A model generated the notes under the pieces. The model was not told the DNA's origin and ran no database searches. It was given only the letters and a program-made list of their open reading frames with translations. Shown piece by piece: positions 32,062 through 41,131 of a stretch of 64,000 bases of DNA (positions are counted from its first letter, which is position 1; each line of letters opens with the position of its first letter). The stretch comes from a virus. Where the stretch lies: positions 1-64,000 of IMG/VR virus record IMGVR_UViG_3300046163_000066. The stretch is one strand, 5' to 3'. The position numbers and the translations under genes are program-made.

Positions 32062-32873
32062 TCTAACAGACCTCCTACGAAAGTTTCGGAATCTTGTAGA
32101 GACCAGTTAAGAATGTTGCCGAACCTATCGGCATCAGTTAAGAAGGCAGCATGAACATTATTTTTCTCCTCGTGTCCGTCTTCTTGTTCTGTGTGTCTAA
32201 GTTTCCAAGAAGGGTATAATGGTGGTTTTCCCAGCACCATGGACCATTCAAGATTGAACATAACGGGTGCAACCATGTCTTGCATATTATCCCAGTAATC
32301 GGGAGGGGTGACGAATCCCCATTCTTGCGAAACCTGTGCGTCTATGACTTTAAAACAAACCCATTTGTTTTTTGTCTCAACTAAGGGAGGGTCTGCATAT
32401 TTGCCATCTACTATTTTCTTACGCTTTTGGTCAATCAACTTAAATTGTTGGTATCGCAAAAGTAATCGAAAGGCAATTTGGGAAGTAACATCGAAAACAT
32501 GGAGAAAAATGTCCTTATGTTCCTTGTTCATACCATACCGGGCTGGGAACAGTCTTGTTGATGATTCAATAGAGGAGTTATAGACCAAGAATCGTGGTAT
32601 TACAGAAATGTATTCCTGACGAGAATCTTTAGGTTTGAAGGGATAATCAACGTCTCGGTGGTCTGGTATAATGACTTCATCGTTGGTATCACAAATCCAG
32701 ATGTCTTTATTTTCAAACTGTTCAATTCCGCCAGCGTTGAGAGGGTGACCACGATAACGGATTGAATCTACGCCTATGTTAGACTGATATTTTTCGGCGG
32801 GAAGCCCAGATTGTTGTATGGAGTTGGGTGTGTATTCGGATTCACCTAAACCATCAGGATTTATCCAGAACAT
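32058..32873 (-). CDS. Protein of unknown function, operon with PP2C
   Basis: 271 residues from the ATG at 32873. Begins with a loop-rich segment, then strands and a helical middle (VTSQIAFRLLLRYQQFKLID) with basic residues, and an extended C-terminus. No membrane segment or zinc site. It may be the partner or substrate of the phosphatase, with which it is translationally coupled. No family recognised. Confidence 0.6.
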   Translation of the reverse strand: MFWINPDGLGESEYTPNSIQQSGLPAEKYQSNIGVDSIRYRGHPLNAGGIEQFENKDIWICDTNDEVIIPDHRDVDYPFKPKDSRQEYISVIPRFLVYNSSIESSTRLFPARYGMNKEHKDIFLHVFDVTSQIAFRLLLRYQQFKLIDQKRKKIVDGKYADPPLVETKNKWVCFKVIDAQVSQEWGFVTPPDYWDNMQDMVAPVMFNLEWSMVLGKPPLYPSWKLRHTEQEDGHEEKNNVHAAFLTDADRFGNILNWSLQDSETFVGGLLE

Positions 32874-32888
32874 AGATAGTCATAGTTG

Positions 32889-32905
32889 CTTCTGATACTT
32901 AATTT
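32889..32905 (-). promoter_or_regulatory. ATC-class promoter (putative late), minus strand
   Basis: Reads ATTAAGTATCAGAAGCA on the minus strand, 32 bases before the ATG at 32873. It lies back to back with the GGTG-class promoter TTTAAGAGGGTGGTT (32915) of the helicase. Confidence 0.7.
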
Positions 32906-32944
32906 TACGCCTTGTTTAAGAGGGTGGTTTCACATAGAATAATC

Positions 32945-35212
32945 ATGGTTTCTGTTCAAGTTCGTGGTAGCACACGTCGGTATCGAGATGTTCTGCGTAA
33001 TACTTACGACCTTCGATGGAATACTGACCAAAGTTGTTATGCTGGCGAAATGGAATTGTCGGAACGACGACTTAAGAATCTGGTCAAGTTTTGTGAACGA
33101 TTTGGGCTGGAAGTTTGGGTGGCTGGAACACGGTATCAAACTGCGAAATCTGAAGAAGATGATGATGACCCTGACAATTATCGTGTAGAAATCAAGCCCA
33201 CTCAGAAAAAAGTTTCAGAGTTGGGAGAAACCGGTCGAGAAGTTCTACCTCCTGTGGACAAGTCTGAGACAGAATGGACTGAAGTAATTTTGGAAGCCGA
33301 TTCAGAAGTGCCTTTTGGCGGTTATCAACGATGGTTTGATGGCACGTTGTTTGAAGAACCCAGACCTGAACAACAACAAGTAGTTCCCACCGTAGCCAAA
33401 CTTTTGAGACAAGGCTATGAGAACATTATTTTGGAAATGCCAACTGGAGCAGGTAAATCGGCTTTGGCGATGACTATTCCGAAAATGTTTCGAGACTCTA
33501 AGAAACCAGCAGAAGAAGGACCCAACTCTTACTTGCTAACTCATCTGAAAGGTCTGCAAGCGCAATATCTTTCGGAAATGCCGTTTATGAAATCGGTTAT
33601 GGGTCGTGGAAACTACGGCTGTAAGTTGCCTGTGGAAGCAGGTGAACGGGATGCTGAAGTAGTGGAAGCGGCTCTGCAACAAGTTCGAGCAGGTATCTCT
33701 GTTAAGTCTAAAGGATGCACCGCCGATGTAGCACCTTGCGTGACTATCAAAGATTTCAAGTGTCCGTATAAAAATCCTCAAAAGAGAACGGGTGATGGTT
33801 TGGATTGGTCAGTAGCCCCTGAAAGTCTGTGTGATTATTACGGTTCTTTGACGGAAGCCCAGAACTCAGATTACTTCGTGGCTAACATGGCTTATGCAGC
33901 CGCTTTGGGTTGGACACCGATGATGCCACAACGAGAGTTTTTGGTGGTAGATGAGGCACATAATCTGCCCGATGTTTTGGTGGGTGCGTTTTCGTTGGAC
34001 TTGAGTGAGCGTATGTTGGAACGATTGTTGGGTGTGATGAGTATGCCCCAGATTTTGGAACTCAAGGGAGTAGAACAAACCGTTGAAATGGAACGACGTA
34101 ATGTCAAAATGGCTGGCTGGAGACCCAAGACAGGAAGTTTCGGTTTGCCCGGTGTGCCAACCATGACAATGGATATGAGCGAAGATATTGTGGGCAAGTG
34201 TGCCGCCGTCTGGATAGCCTATTTGGAAGAACTGTATGGAATGCTACAAGGCAAATTGAAACACAATGAGTATGAAGAAACCAAAGATTTGAAACTGGCT
34301 ATGCGAGTGGCACATCGAATTGAAACTATTGTGGAAGGTCTTAGAAATGACCGTGACAACTGGATTTGGCAAGTAAGTCCAGAGAAAACTTTCGTGAGTT
34401 TCAAGTGCGTAGAAATCAAGGACTTTGCTGAAGAACTATTGTTGAACATTGGCCGTCGTCGAATCTTTATGAGTGCGACAATTGGTAATCCCAAAATGTT
34501 TGCTGAGGAATTAGGATTGAAGCCTGAGAAAACTGCTTTCGTGAGAGTGGCTTACAGCAGTTTCCCTCTTAAGAACCGACCCATTTACACCAGAGAAACG
34601 GGAGGATTGCTGACTCGCAAAGGACAAAGTGAATCTGATTGGAACAAAACGGTGCAACAAATTGCCGAAATCATGGAACGGTATCCCAATCAACAAGGTA
34701 TTATTTTGCCTTACACCGATAGAATCGAGCGAGAACTTTCACAACGATTGAGTGAACTTAATCGAAAACAAATGCAACGAGTGATTCAACACGACAAATC
34801 GGCACACGGCAGGGATGCGGCTATTGATGAATGGCGAACCAGTCGAGGTGGTGTTATTATGTCCACTTATCTGAATCAAGGTTTCGACGGTAAAGAAGCC
34901 GCTTTCTGTATTGTGGTGAAACTTCCGTATCTAAGTTTGGGAGACGTGCGAACCGCTAAGAAAATGAAAGCCAATCCTGAATGGTATGTGCAACAAACAG
35001 GAATTGAGTTGGCTCAAATGTGTGGTCGAGCAGTTCGTTCTCGCACAGACCGTGGTGATACTTACATTCTGGACCCAAGTTTCTGGTTTCAATACGAGAA
35101 AGGTATCGGCAGGGCTTTGAAGAATTATCTACCGAATCATTTGTGTGAAAGCATTGAAAAGCACGAAGGCAAAACCCCGTTAGGTATGCAACAGAAGTTT
35201 GAAGTAGTCTGA
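32945..35212 (+). CDS. XPD/DinG-type Fe-S helicase
   Basis: 755 residues from the ATG at 32945, 30 bases after TTTAAGAGGGTGGTT. A superfamily 2 5'-3' helicase: Walker A MPTGAGKSAL (about 165-174), the Fe-S domain with four Cys (GNYGC, GC, CPYKN, LCDYY, about 225-305), DEAH in VVDEAHN (about 335-341), motif III MSATIG, and motif VI near QMCGRAVRSRTDRGD. About 130 extra N-terminal residues precede the helicase core, with no match I recognise. Likely works in repair or replication restart of the element. Confidence 0.9.
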   Translation: MVSVQVRGSTRRYRDVLRNTYDLRWNTDQSCYAGEMELSERRLKNLVKFCERFGLEVWVAGTRYQTAKSEEDDDDPDNYRVEIKPTQKKVSELGETGREVLPPVDKSETEWTEVILEADSEVPFGGYQRWFDGTLFEEPRPEQQQVVPTVAKLLRQGYENIILEMPTGAGKSALAMTIPKMFRDSKKPAEEGPNSYLLTHLKGLQAQYLSEMPFMKSVMGRGNYGCKLPVEAGERDAEVVEAALQQVRAGISVKSKGCTADVAPCVTIKDFKCPYKNPQKRTGDGLDWSVAPESLCDYYGSLTEAQNSDYFVANMAYAAALGWTPMMPQREFLVVDEAHNLPDVLVGAFSLDLSERMLERLLGVMSMPQILELKGVEQTVEMERRNVKMAGWRPKTGSFGLPGVPTMTMDMSEDIVGKCAAVWIAYLEELYGMLQGKLKHNEYEETKDLKLAMRVAHRIETIVEGLRNDRDNWIWQVSPEKTFVSFKCVEIKDFAEELLLNIGRRRIFMSATIGNPKMFAEELGLKPEKTAFVRVAYSSFPLKNRPIYTRETGGLLTRKGQSESDWNKTVQQIAEIMERYPNQQGIILPYTDRIERELSQRLSELNRKQMQRVIQHDKSAHGRDAAIDEWRTSRGGVIMSTYLNQGFDGKEAAFCIVVKLPYLSLGDVRTAKKMKANPEWYVQQTGIELAQMCGRAVRSRTDRGDTYILDPSFWFQYEKGIGRALKNYLPNHLCESIEKHEGKTPLGMQQKFEVV

Positions 35213-35234
35213 TGACTTAGCAAAGGTGAGCAAC

Positions 35235-35741
35235 ATGAAGATAGCAATTGCAGGAAGAATGGCTTCGGGAAAAACGACGTTGGCAAAGGCTTTGGCGAAA
35301 CATTGGGAAGGTGAGATTTTGTCGTTGGGAGGCAAAGTCAAAGAAGTCGGCAAGGATTTGTTTGGTATGGTTGAAAAGGACAGGCCGTTGCTGCAACAAA
35401 TTGGAATGAAGATGCGAGAAATCCGACCTGATGTTTGGATTGAGTATCTGGATAGAGAAGCCACCAAGAGAACTTGCGTCGTAGTTGATGATTGTAGGTT
35501 TGTAAATGAAGCCCGATGGTTCAAAGATAATGGTTGGCTGTTGGTAAGACTCAACATTGAGGAAGATGTTCAAAAGATTCGTCTGCAAAAAACATATCCT
35601 GACGATTGGGAACAACATTGGAACAATCGAAACGACCCATCTGAAACCGAAGTTTCGGAGATTCCTTCGGAGTGGATTCATTATGAGTTGTCAGGAGATG
35701 CGGGTATTGAGTCCCTCATGCAAACTTTAGCGAGCCTTTAA
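35235..35741 (+). CDS. Phage-type deoxynucleoside monophosphate kinase
   Basis: 168 residues from the ATG at 35235 after AAAGGTGAGC (GTG at 35226 possible). P-loop GRMASGKTT at 7-15, a lid and core with VVVDDCRFVNEARW, and the C-terminal YELSGDAGIESL strand-helix. This pattern fits the T4 gp1-like dNMP kinases and related phage P-loop kinases, which raise dNDP supply for viral DNA synthesis. Substrate choice cannot be read from sequence. Confidence 0.8.
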   Translation: MKIAIAGRMASGKTTLAKALAKHWEGEILSLGGKVKEVGKDLFGMVEKDRPLLQQIGMKMREIRPDVWIEYLDREATKRTCVVVDDCRFVNEARWFKDNGWLLVRLNIEEDVQKIRLQKTYPDDWEQHWNNRNDPSETEVSEIPSEWIHYELSGDAGIESLMQTLASL

Positions 35742-35766
35742 ATAGTCTAACCGTATCAATGACACT

Positions 35767-36738
35767 ATGAACAACCTTAGAGACTTCCCGTTTCCTAAAC
35801 CTGACCTTGCGAAACCAGACTTGCAGAAAAGAGTAGGCGATGTGCCGGGTATGTATTTGGGGAAGCCTTCAATTATCTTTAAGAATCCAGATGATTTCGT
35901 TATCCAAATGAAATATGACGGTATTCGTGGACTCTTGGGATTCGACTCATCAGGAAAGTATGTGATGGTTAGTCGTAATAACAACGTTTTGGGGTCTCCG
36001 AATATCAAACACATTGTTGATTTCAGAGGTTCGGCGGGAGATAAGTTTCCCAAAGGTGTCGTTTTAGACGGTGAAGTTTATTCAGATGAGGTGGGTAAAG
36101 GAAAAGCGTTTGCAGATTTTAACGAAATGGGTGGCGTGGTGCGTCGAGAGTCGTCGTATGACCCTCGTGCCGAGTTGATGTATTTCGTCATTTTTGATGC
36201 TTACTTCCCTGATGAACCTGATTTGGTTTATAGCGAGCGTATGAATCGTATTCTGAAGTATCACAGTCGAATGACTCCTGCTAATCGCAAGTTGTTCCGA
36301 GTGGTTGAACCCGTAGCATCCAGCAAACTAAAACTTCCTCGTGGTTCAAGTGTGGTAAATACTTTGGAATCCGCCCTTGAATACGCAGAAAATGAAGGCT
36401 TTGAAGGAATTATGCTTCGTAACCTACGTTTGCCTTACATGGTTGGTAAAGCGGGCAATAGCCTTTACAAATTGAAGTCCTTTTTCGATGATGAGTTTGA
36501 GGTTGTCGGTTGGGAAGAGGCTCAAAAGAAAGATGCTGGCACTCCAGTTTGGATTTGTATTACACCCGAAGGTAAAACTTTCAAAGCAAGACCTCTCGGA
36601 ACTTTGGAAGCACGAAAAAAGTTGTGGAAAAATCGACATGATTATTTGGGCAAGGATTTGACGGTCAGGTATCAAGAACTCGATAAAGACGGCACACCCC
36701 GATTCGGAACAGGTGTAGCCTTCCGTGATTACGAATGA
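35767..36738 (+). CDS. lig: ATP-dependent DNA ligase
   Basis: 323 residues, ATG at 35767 exactly 30 bases after TTTAAATAG. The AMP-accepting lysine is K49 in MKYDGIRG. Further motifs: DGEVY (III), VIFDAYF (IIIa), EGIMLRN (IV) and YKLKSF (V). The C-terminal 90 residues form the OB domain. It lacks the N-terminal DNA-binding domain of cellular archaeal ligases, so it is the compact viral type. It seals nicks left in replication and repair. The 3' end overlaps the convergent kinase gene by ten bases. Confidence 0.92.
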   Translation: MNNLRDFPFPKPDLAKPDLQKRVGDVPGMYLGKPSIIFKNPDDFVIQMKYDGIRGLLGFDSSGKYVMVSRNNNVLGSPNIKHIVDFRGSAGDKFPKGVVLDGEVYSDEVGKGKAFADFNEMGGVVRRESSYDPRAELMYFVIFDAYFPDEPDLVYSERMNRILKYHSRMTPANRKLFRVVEPVASSKLKLPRGSSVVNTLESALEYAENEGFEGIMLRNLRLPYMVGKAGNSLYKLKSFFDDEFEVVGWEEAQKKDAGTPVWICITPEGKTFKARPLGTLEARKKLWKNRHDYLGKDLTVRYQELDKDGTPRFGTGVAFRDYE

Positions 36739-38228
36739 CCTTCATCTAAGTAAATGCTCCAAGTCATCTCGAAGTCATCAAGTCCGTAGCCTTCTCTAAG
36801 AATGGCATTGACTTCATCACGGCTTCGACCATCATACAGAGCCTCATAGTGTATCAGACTTGTAGGTGGGTTGAACTCAGGAAGATAACGCCTTCCGGTT
36901 CGAGCGTGGATTCGATGTGGTGTTCCTCTTTCGGCAGCACGGTTCAATTTGGTATGTTTTCGCACCCATTTGTAACAGGCTTGTGTAGCCATCTTAATGT
37001 TGCCTTTGCCTGAGTTCAAAATAAGGTCTCTAATCAACTCTTGCTCAACATAAGCAAGTTCAATCATGTCGTATTGAAGGTCGTTGTCAATCATTTCTTT
37101 CCGAGCCGCAGGGTCATTGATTGCCCGAAACAAAGTCGTCGTCATAGGCACGATAACTTCCTGTAAAGTGAAATCCTTTTCAACAAGGTCAAAAATTGGA
37201 GAGATGGGTCCAGCGTTGTAAGGGCGATAACCTGTTTCGCCAAACCAAAGTTCACTAAACTCATAGTCCCAGAAATCTACAAAGTTTTTCCAAACTTGTT
37301 TAAGAACTTTGGAACAAGCCTCATTCATTTGATTAACGAGTTCTTCTTGGTTTTCTATCCAATTGAGGGCAGCAACATATTGAGGATATTTGGTAATATC
37401 TACACCGGGCAATTCCCATTCGATTAACTGTTCTAAGTTTTCGTGTTCATCAAACGATTCACCAAGAACTTCCTGAAGTTCTGCGAAAGTTGTAATTTTC
37501 TGAGGGAGTGTCTCTTCTTCGGATTGCATAATGGCTTGTCCGTGATACCAGTTGAAATAATCTCCAGATTCTAAAGCACGTTCTACGGTGACCAAATCAT
37601 TACCGAAAGTTCCGGTAAAAGCGTCTAAAAGTTGCTGATTAGAATTGTCCACAGGCCACGGAGCCACAACTGGGTCGAAGAAAACTTGAGAGCCATCGGA
37701 ACGGAAACCAAAGTTTTCAGGATTGCGAATGTCTCGAACCACGAAACCTTGTGACAACAAGTATCTAAGTAAATCTTGGTAATCAGAGTTCTCTAAGGGC
37801 GAAAGTTTGGACCCGTCGTATTTCTCACAGTAGTCGTTAGCGTCGGTGCAAGGAATGGCTTCCATTTCCCAGATAGCATACGGTTGTCCGGTTCGGAACT
37901 CACGCAGTAAGTCATCTATCTCATCATCCCAATCGAAATCTTCAGAACTGGTAATCAACTGTCGGCGTAGGCTGGGGTCAATAGTTCCTTGAACAAATGA
38001 ATAAACTTTCGGTAACGAGGCAGGTTGGTTTCCTGATAAGGCCAATCGTTCAAACAATTCGGCTTGCATCAAATTGACAGCGTATAACTTTCGGTTAAGG
38101 CTTCTAACTGGATACTCTGACAAGTTTCGCTTGGGTAAAGCCACTAACTTGTAGTAATGTTTCGGATTGTCCATGTTTTGAAAGACATATCCTGCTTGTC
38201 CAGCACCGATGAGCCTACCGAATCTCAT
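36729..38228 (-). CDS. Protein kinase-like protein
   Basis: 499 residues. The N-terminal 200 follow the eukaryotic-like kinase plan: Gly-rich loop GAGQAGYV (8-15), K27, a hinge at YAIWEMEAI (about 117-125), catalytic loop VVRDIRNPENFG with D166 and N169, and FFDP with D185 in place of DFG. The remaining 300 residues are mostly helical with an Arg-rich patch near the end (AERGTPHRIHARTGRRYLPE) and no known domain. Key catalytic residues are kept, so activity is plausible. The gene sits two bases behind the JAMM-like gene in one operon. Substrate unknown. Confidence 0.8.
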   Translation of the reverse strand: MRFGRLIGAGQAGYVFQNMDNPKHYYKLVALPKRNLSEYPVRSLNRKLYAVNLMQAELFERLALSGNQPASLPKVYSFVQGTIDPSLRRQLITSSEDFDWDDEIDDLLREFRTGQPYAIWEMEAIPCTDANDYCEKYDGSKLSPLENSDYQDLLRYLLSQGFVVRDIRNPENFGFRSDGSQVFFDPVVAPWPVDNSNQQLLDAFTGTFGNDLVTVERALESGDYFNWYHGQAIMQSEEETLPQKITTFAELQEVLGESFDEHENLEQLIEWELPGVDITKYPQYVAALNWIENQEELVNQMNEACSKVLKQVWKNFVDFWDYEFSELWFGETGYRPYNAGPISPIFDLVEKDFTLQEVIVPMTTTLFRAINDPAARKEMIDNDLQYDMIELAYVEQELIRDLILNSGKGNIKMATQACYKWVRKHTKLNRAAERGTPHRIHARTGRRYLPEFNPPTSLIHYEALYDGRSRDEVNAILREGYGLDDFEMTWSIYLDEGHS

Positions 38229-38230
38229 GT

Positions 38231-39040
38231 TTAATACTTCCAGAACTTGTCTCGGTCATCAATTACTTCTACTTCTGCACCGAAAGTTCCTTCTGAGCGT
38301 TGGCTGTTCCACCACACTAATCCAACTAATCCAACCGTAATCAAACCAGCACTTGCCAGATTACGGATTAGTAAGTTTTCAGATTTGAAAGCAACGGCTC
38401 CAGATGAGGGTCCTTCTAAATCCACGATGCCCATGTATCCCATTTCTCCGAGTGCATCTTGTAAAGCAAACCAATCTACACCTGCTTGATTGACTAAACT
38501 TCCGTCGGCAGCGTTGGTGTTTTGACCTGTTTCACGAGTAATTGCCATAACATCCACACCGGGGTTGCTACGAGACATGGCTTCAATCAATCCTTGTCGG
38601 TTAGGGAAAATCAAAGTTCTAACTCGATTGTGGATAACTTTGCGACCTGTTTTGGTGTCCAACTGTTGATGAGGATAAACCAAAAATTGCACCACTCGTT
38701 CATCGGTGTCTCGGCTGTTGATAAACTCGCCACAAATGTCGGTGGATGAAAAGTATTGACGACCTGTGTAAATCTTGCCGTCTTTGAGTGGGTGGCTGTG
38801 AATAGTCCACTTACGGTTGGTTAAACCATTTTTGACAGCATCTTGAGCCGCTTTAGTAGTAGGATTGACTTCGATACGAGATTCACTACCGAAACTGGGT
38901 TCACCGAGTTCATACTGTCCATCTTTTTCATAAACGTAGCACATCCATTCTCGTTCTTCGTGCGTGTTATCTGAATAAGTTTTCATGTCTTCTAAAGCAT
39001 CGGTAGAAAACATATTGAACTCTTTTTGCCATTCGCTCAC
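38231..39040 (-). CDS. JAMM/MPN-like protein with C-terminal membrane anchor
   Basis: 269 residues from a GTG at 39040 (GGTG site six bases upstream). Residues about 25-200 have a JAMM metalloprotease pattern: H81-S-H83-P and then SSTD at 98-101, with an acidic residue group near 28-32; the gap between HxH and SxxD is longer than usual. One membrane helix (about 225-243, SAGLITVGLVGLVWW) follows, then TFGAEVEV at about 252-259. JAMM enzymes cut isopeptide or peptide bonds, often of ubiquitin-like tags. Activity is uncertain because of the long gap. Coupled with the kinase-like gene. Confidence 0.65.
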   Translation of the reverse strand: MSEWQKEFNMFSTDALEDMKTYSDNTHEEREWMCYVYEKDGQYELGEPSFGSESRIEVNPTTKAAQDAVKNGLTNRKWTIHSHPLKDGKIYTGRQYFSSTDICGEFINSRDTDERVVQFLVYPHQQLDTKTGRKVIHNRVRTLIFPNRQGLIEAMSRSNPGVDVMAITRETGQNTNAADGSLVNQAGVDWFALQDALGEMGYMGIVDLEGPSSGAVAFKSENLLIRNLASAGLITVGLVGLVWWNSQRSEGTFGAEVEVIDDRDKFWKY

Positions 39041-39063
39041 AATAACACCTGAGTAGTCATGGT

Positions 39064-39080
39064 TGTTTCTGATACTTAAA
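39064..39080 (-). promoter_or_regulatory. ATC-class promoter (putative late), minus strand
   Basis: Reads TTTAAGTATCAGAAACA on the minus strand, 40 bases before the GTG at 39040, leaving room for a short leader with a ribosome site. Back to back with TTTAAATAGTCTGG (39107) of the gene at 39137. Confidence 0.7.
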
Positions 39081-39136
39081 GACTTTTCTACAAACTTGAG
39101 CGAACCTTTAAATAGTCTGGTCGGATAGGCACTAAC

Positions 39137-41131
39137 ATGGCAACAGTTCGATGGTTGAATACAGATACTGGAGAAACCAAATGGGGTGCTGACGATTTGT
39201 ATCGTGAAGGAGATTCTTCATGGGTGCCAGTCTGTCGCATTAAGATGCCAAACGGTGGTGTTCGAGAAAACACTATGGAAAGTTTTTACACTTGGATTGA
39301 CAGCAATTTTGCTATGATTAGGCTGGATAGCACCAAAAGCGTGGGCATGGTCACCATGAACGGTGTAACTATGGACGTGGCTCAGAAAGAGTTGTTTTAC
39401 AATGTTTTGTCTCGGTATGAGTATTTGATGGCTGAACCGTCATTCCCTGTAATCAATGTATTTTACAAACCATCTCCGATTCAGGAATGGCCTGAACGAG
39501 AAATGTGGTTGGAAGCCAAGAAAACTGATGATGATACTACTGACGAAACCTCCGAAGGTGGAGAAGGCAACAATCCTAAGCCCAGTAATCGAAAGCCTCG
39601 CATCAATCCATTCAAGAAACCTAAGAAGGGGAAGGGAAAACCTGTTCCCGGCCCGGGACCCATGCCTGATGACCCTCCACCATTCCCCGGCCCAGAGCCA
39701 TTTTTGGATGACATTTCTGATGACACACCCATTAGTGAATACATGGACACTCAACCATCACCCGATGGAATCCCAATGCCCGACTCCGATGGAAAACTGC
39801 CCGGTCAAGGCAAAGGAACACCTCAAGAACAAGCCGCTAAACAAAAGGGCATGGAAGATGCTATGAAAGCAAAGGCTGAACAGAAAGCCAAGATGGAACA
39901 AGGAGCGCAGAAAGCCAAAGAAGGCAAAGATGCGGCTCAAGATGCGGCTGGAACAGGTGGTGAATCTGGTGGTCAGCCCGGTGAAGGAGCAGGTGGAGAA
40001 CCCGGTGACGGTGCCGATGGTGGCGAAAGTGGTGAGGGCGGAGAATCTGGTGAACCCGGAGAGTCTGGAACAGGAGATAGCGACGGAGACGACGGTAGTG
40101 GGGGAGAAAGTTCCTCAGAGAAATCTGACGACTTGGGAGAATGTGCTGAAGCAGCGAGAGATGCCGTAGATGGCGCACGTCAATGCTGTGAAAATGCAGA
40201 CTCAGAGTCTCAAAAGGATTGTGATATGGCGGAACAAGCCAAGCAAGATGCTCAAGATGCTCTCGATGCTTACAAAGAGGCGGTCTCGCAAGCCGAGCAA
40301 AACGATGAGTTGAGTTCTGGTGAAGCCGAGGCACAGAAAACAAAGGCCGATGCTTTGAAGGATGCGGTGGATGCTATGCAACCCGGTGAACCTACGTCGG
40401 CCACAGGTATGGCAGCCCAAGAAGCCGAAGCCCATAATGAAGCAGCCCAAGAATCTGCTAACGAAGGTGAAACTTTAGAATCTGTGGATGAAGCGATGGC
40501 TGCTAAAGAAGCCGCCGACCGTTGCGATGAAAAAGCCAACCCTCGTGATTCTCAAGACCAAGCCAATGCACGTCGAGCCGATGAAGCCGCTGCTGAGGCT
40601 TTGGAAACTGCTTTAGAAGAAGTTCAAGATTCAGAAGATTATGATGGCGGTTTAGAAAGTATTCTACAAGAAAACTTAGAGGAAGTGGAACAACGGATGT
40701 CTGACCGAGACAAATGTATGGAAACCGCAGAAGAAAGCAAGAAATCATCTGAACAGTCGAAAGCCAACGAATCAGAAGGTGAAAATGCAAAACAAGATGC
40801 TCTGGAGGCCGCTAATTTGGCAGAACAAGCCTTTGAGGAACAGAATCCTTCGGATGATGCTCACAGAGAAGCAGTAAGTGAGGCCATTGAAGAGGCTTTG
40901 GAAGCCATAGAAAACCTTCCGTATGAAGATGAAGAAACTGAGGATGCCAAAGACCGTTTAGAACGATTGCAGCAAAAGCAAGAAGTGAACGACACAATGG
41001 CTAATGAAAAGTGGGGTATCTGGAATCTGGATGAACGCAGTTGGGTCGAAGTCGTCGGTGGTAAGCCATTACAGTTTGATGACGCTCAAGAAGCCAGAGA
41101 TTGGCTAAATGCTCGTGGAGGGATGATTTGA
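39137..41131 (+). CDS. Large acidic low-complexity protein
   Basis: 664 residues, ATG at 39137, 30 bases after TTTAAATAGTCTGG. Three parts: a folded N-terminal domain (1-130), a long middle (about 135-615), and a small C-terminal domain (about 622-664, WGIWNLDERSWVEVVGG then a helix). The middle starts Pro/Gly/Lys-rich, passes through a Gly/Glu/Ser-rich stretch, and ends as a long Ala/Glu/Gln helix, probably coiled coil with a few Cys. It could be a scaffold, spacer or tether. No family recognised. Confidence 0.65.
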   Translation: MATVRWLNTDTGETKWGADDLYREGDSSWVPVCRIKMPNGGVRENTMESFYTWIDSNFAMIRLDSTKSVGMVTMNGVTMDVAQKELFYNVLSRYEYLMAEPSFPVINVFYKPSPIQEWPEREMWLEAKKTDDDTTDETSEGGEGNNPKPSNRKPRINPFKKPKKGKGKPVPGPGPMPDDPPPFPGPEPFLDDISDDTPISEYMDTQPSPDGIPMPDSDGKLPGQGKGTPQEQAAKQKGMEDAMKAKAEQKAKMEQGAQKAKEGKDAAQDAAGTGGESGGQPGEGAGGEPGDGADGGESGEGGESGEPGESGTGDSDGDDGSGGESSSEKSDDLGECAEAARDAVDGARQCCENADSESQKDCDMAEQAKQDAQDALDAYKEAVSQAEQNDELSSGEAEAQKTKADALKDAVDAMQPGEPTSATGMAAQEAEAHNEAAQESANEGETLESVDEAMAAKEAADRCDEKANPRDSQDQANARRADEAAAEALETALEEVQDSEDYDGGLESILQENLEEVEQRMSDRDKCMETAEESKKSSEQSKANESEGENAKQDALEAANLAEQAFEEQNPSDDAHREAVSEAIEEALEAIENLPYEDEETEDAKDRLERLQQKQEVNDTMANEKWGIWNLDERSWVEVVGGKPLQFDDAQEARDWLNARGGMI

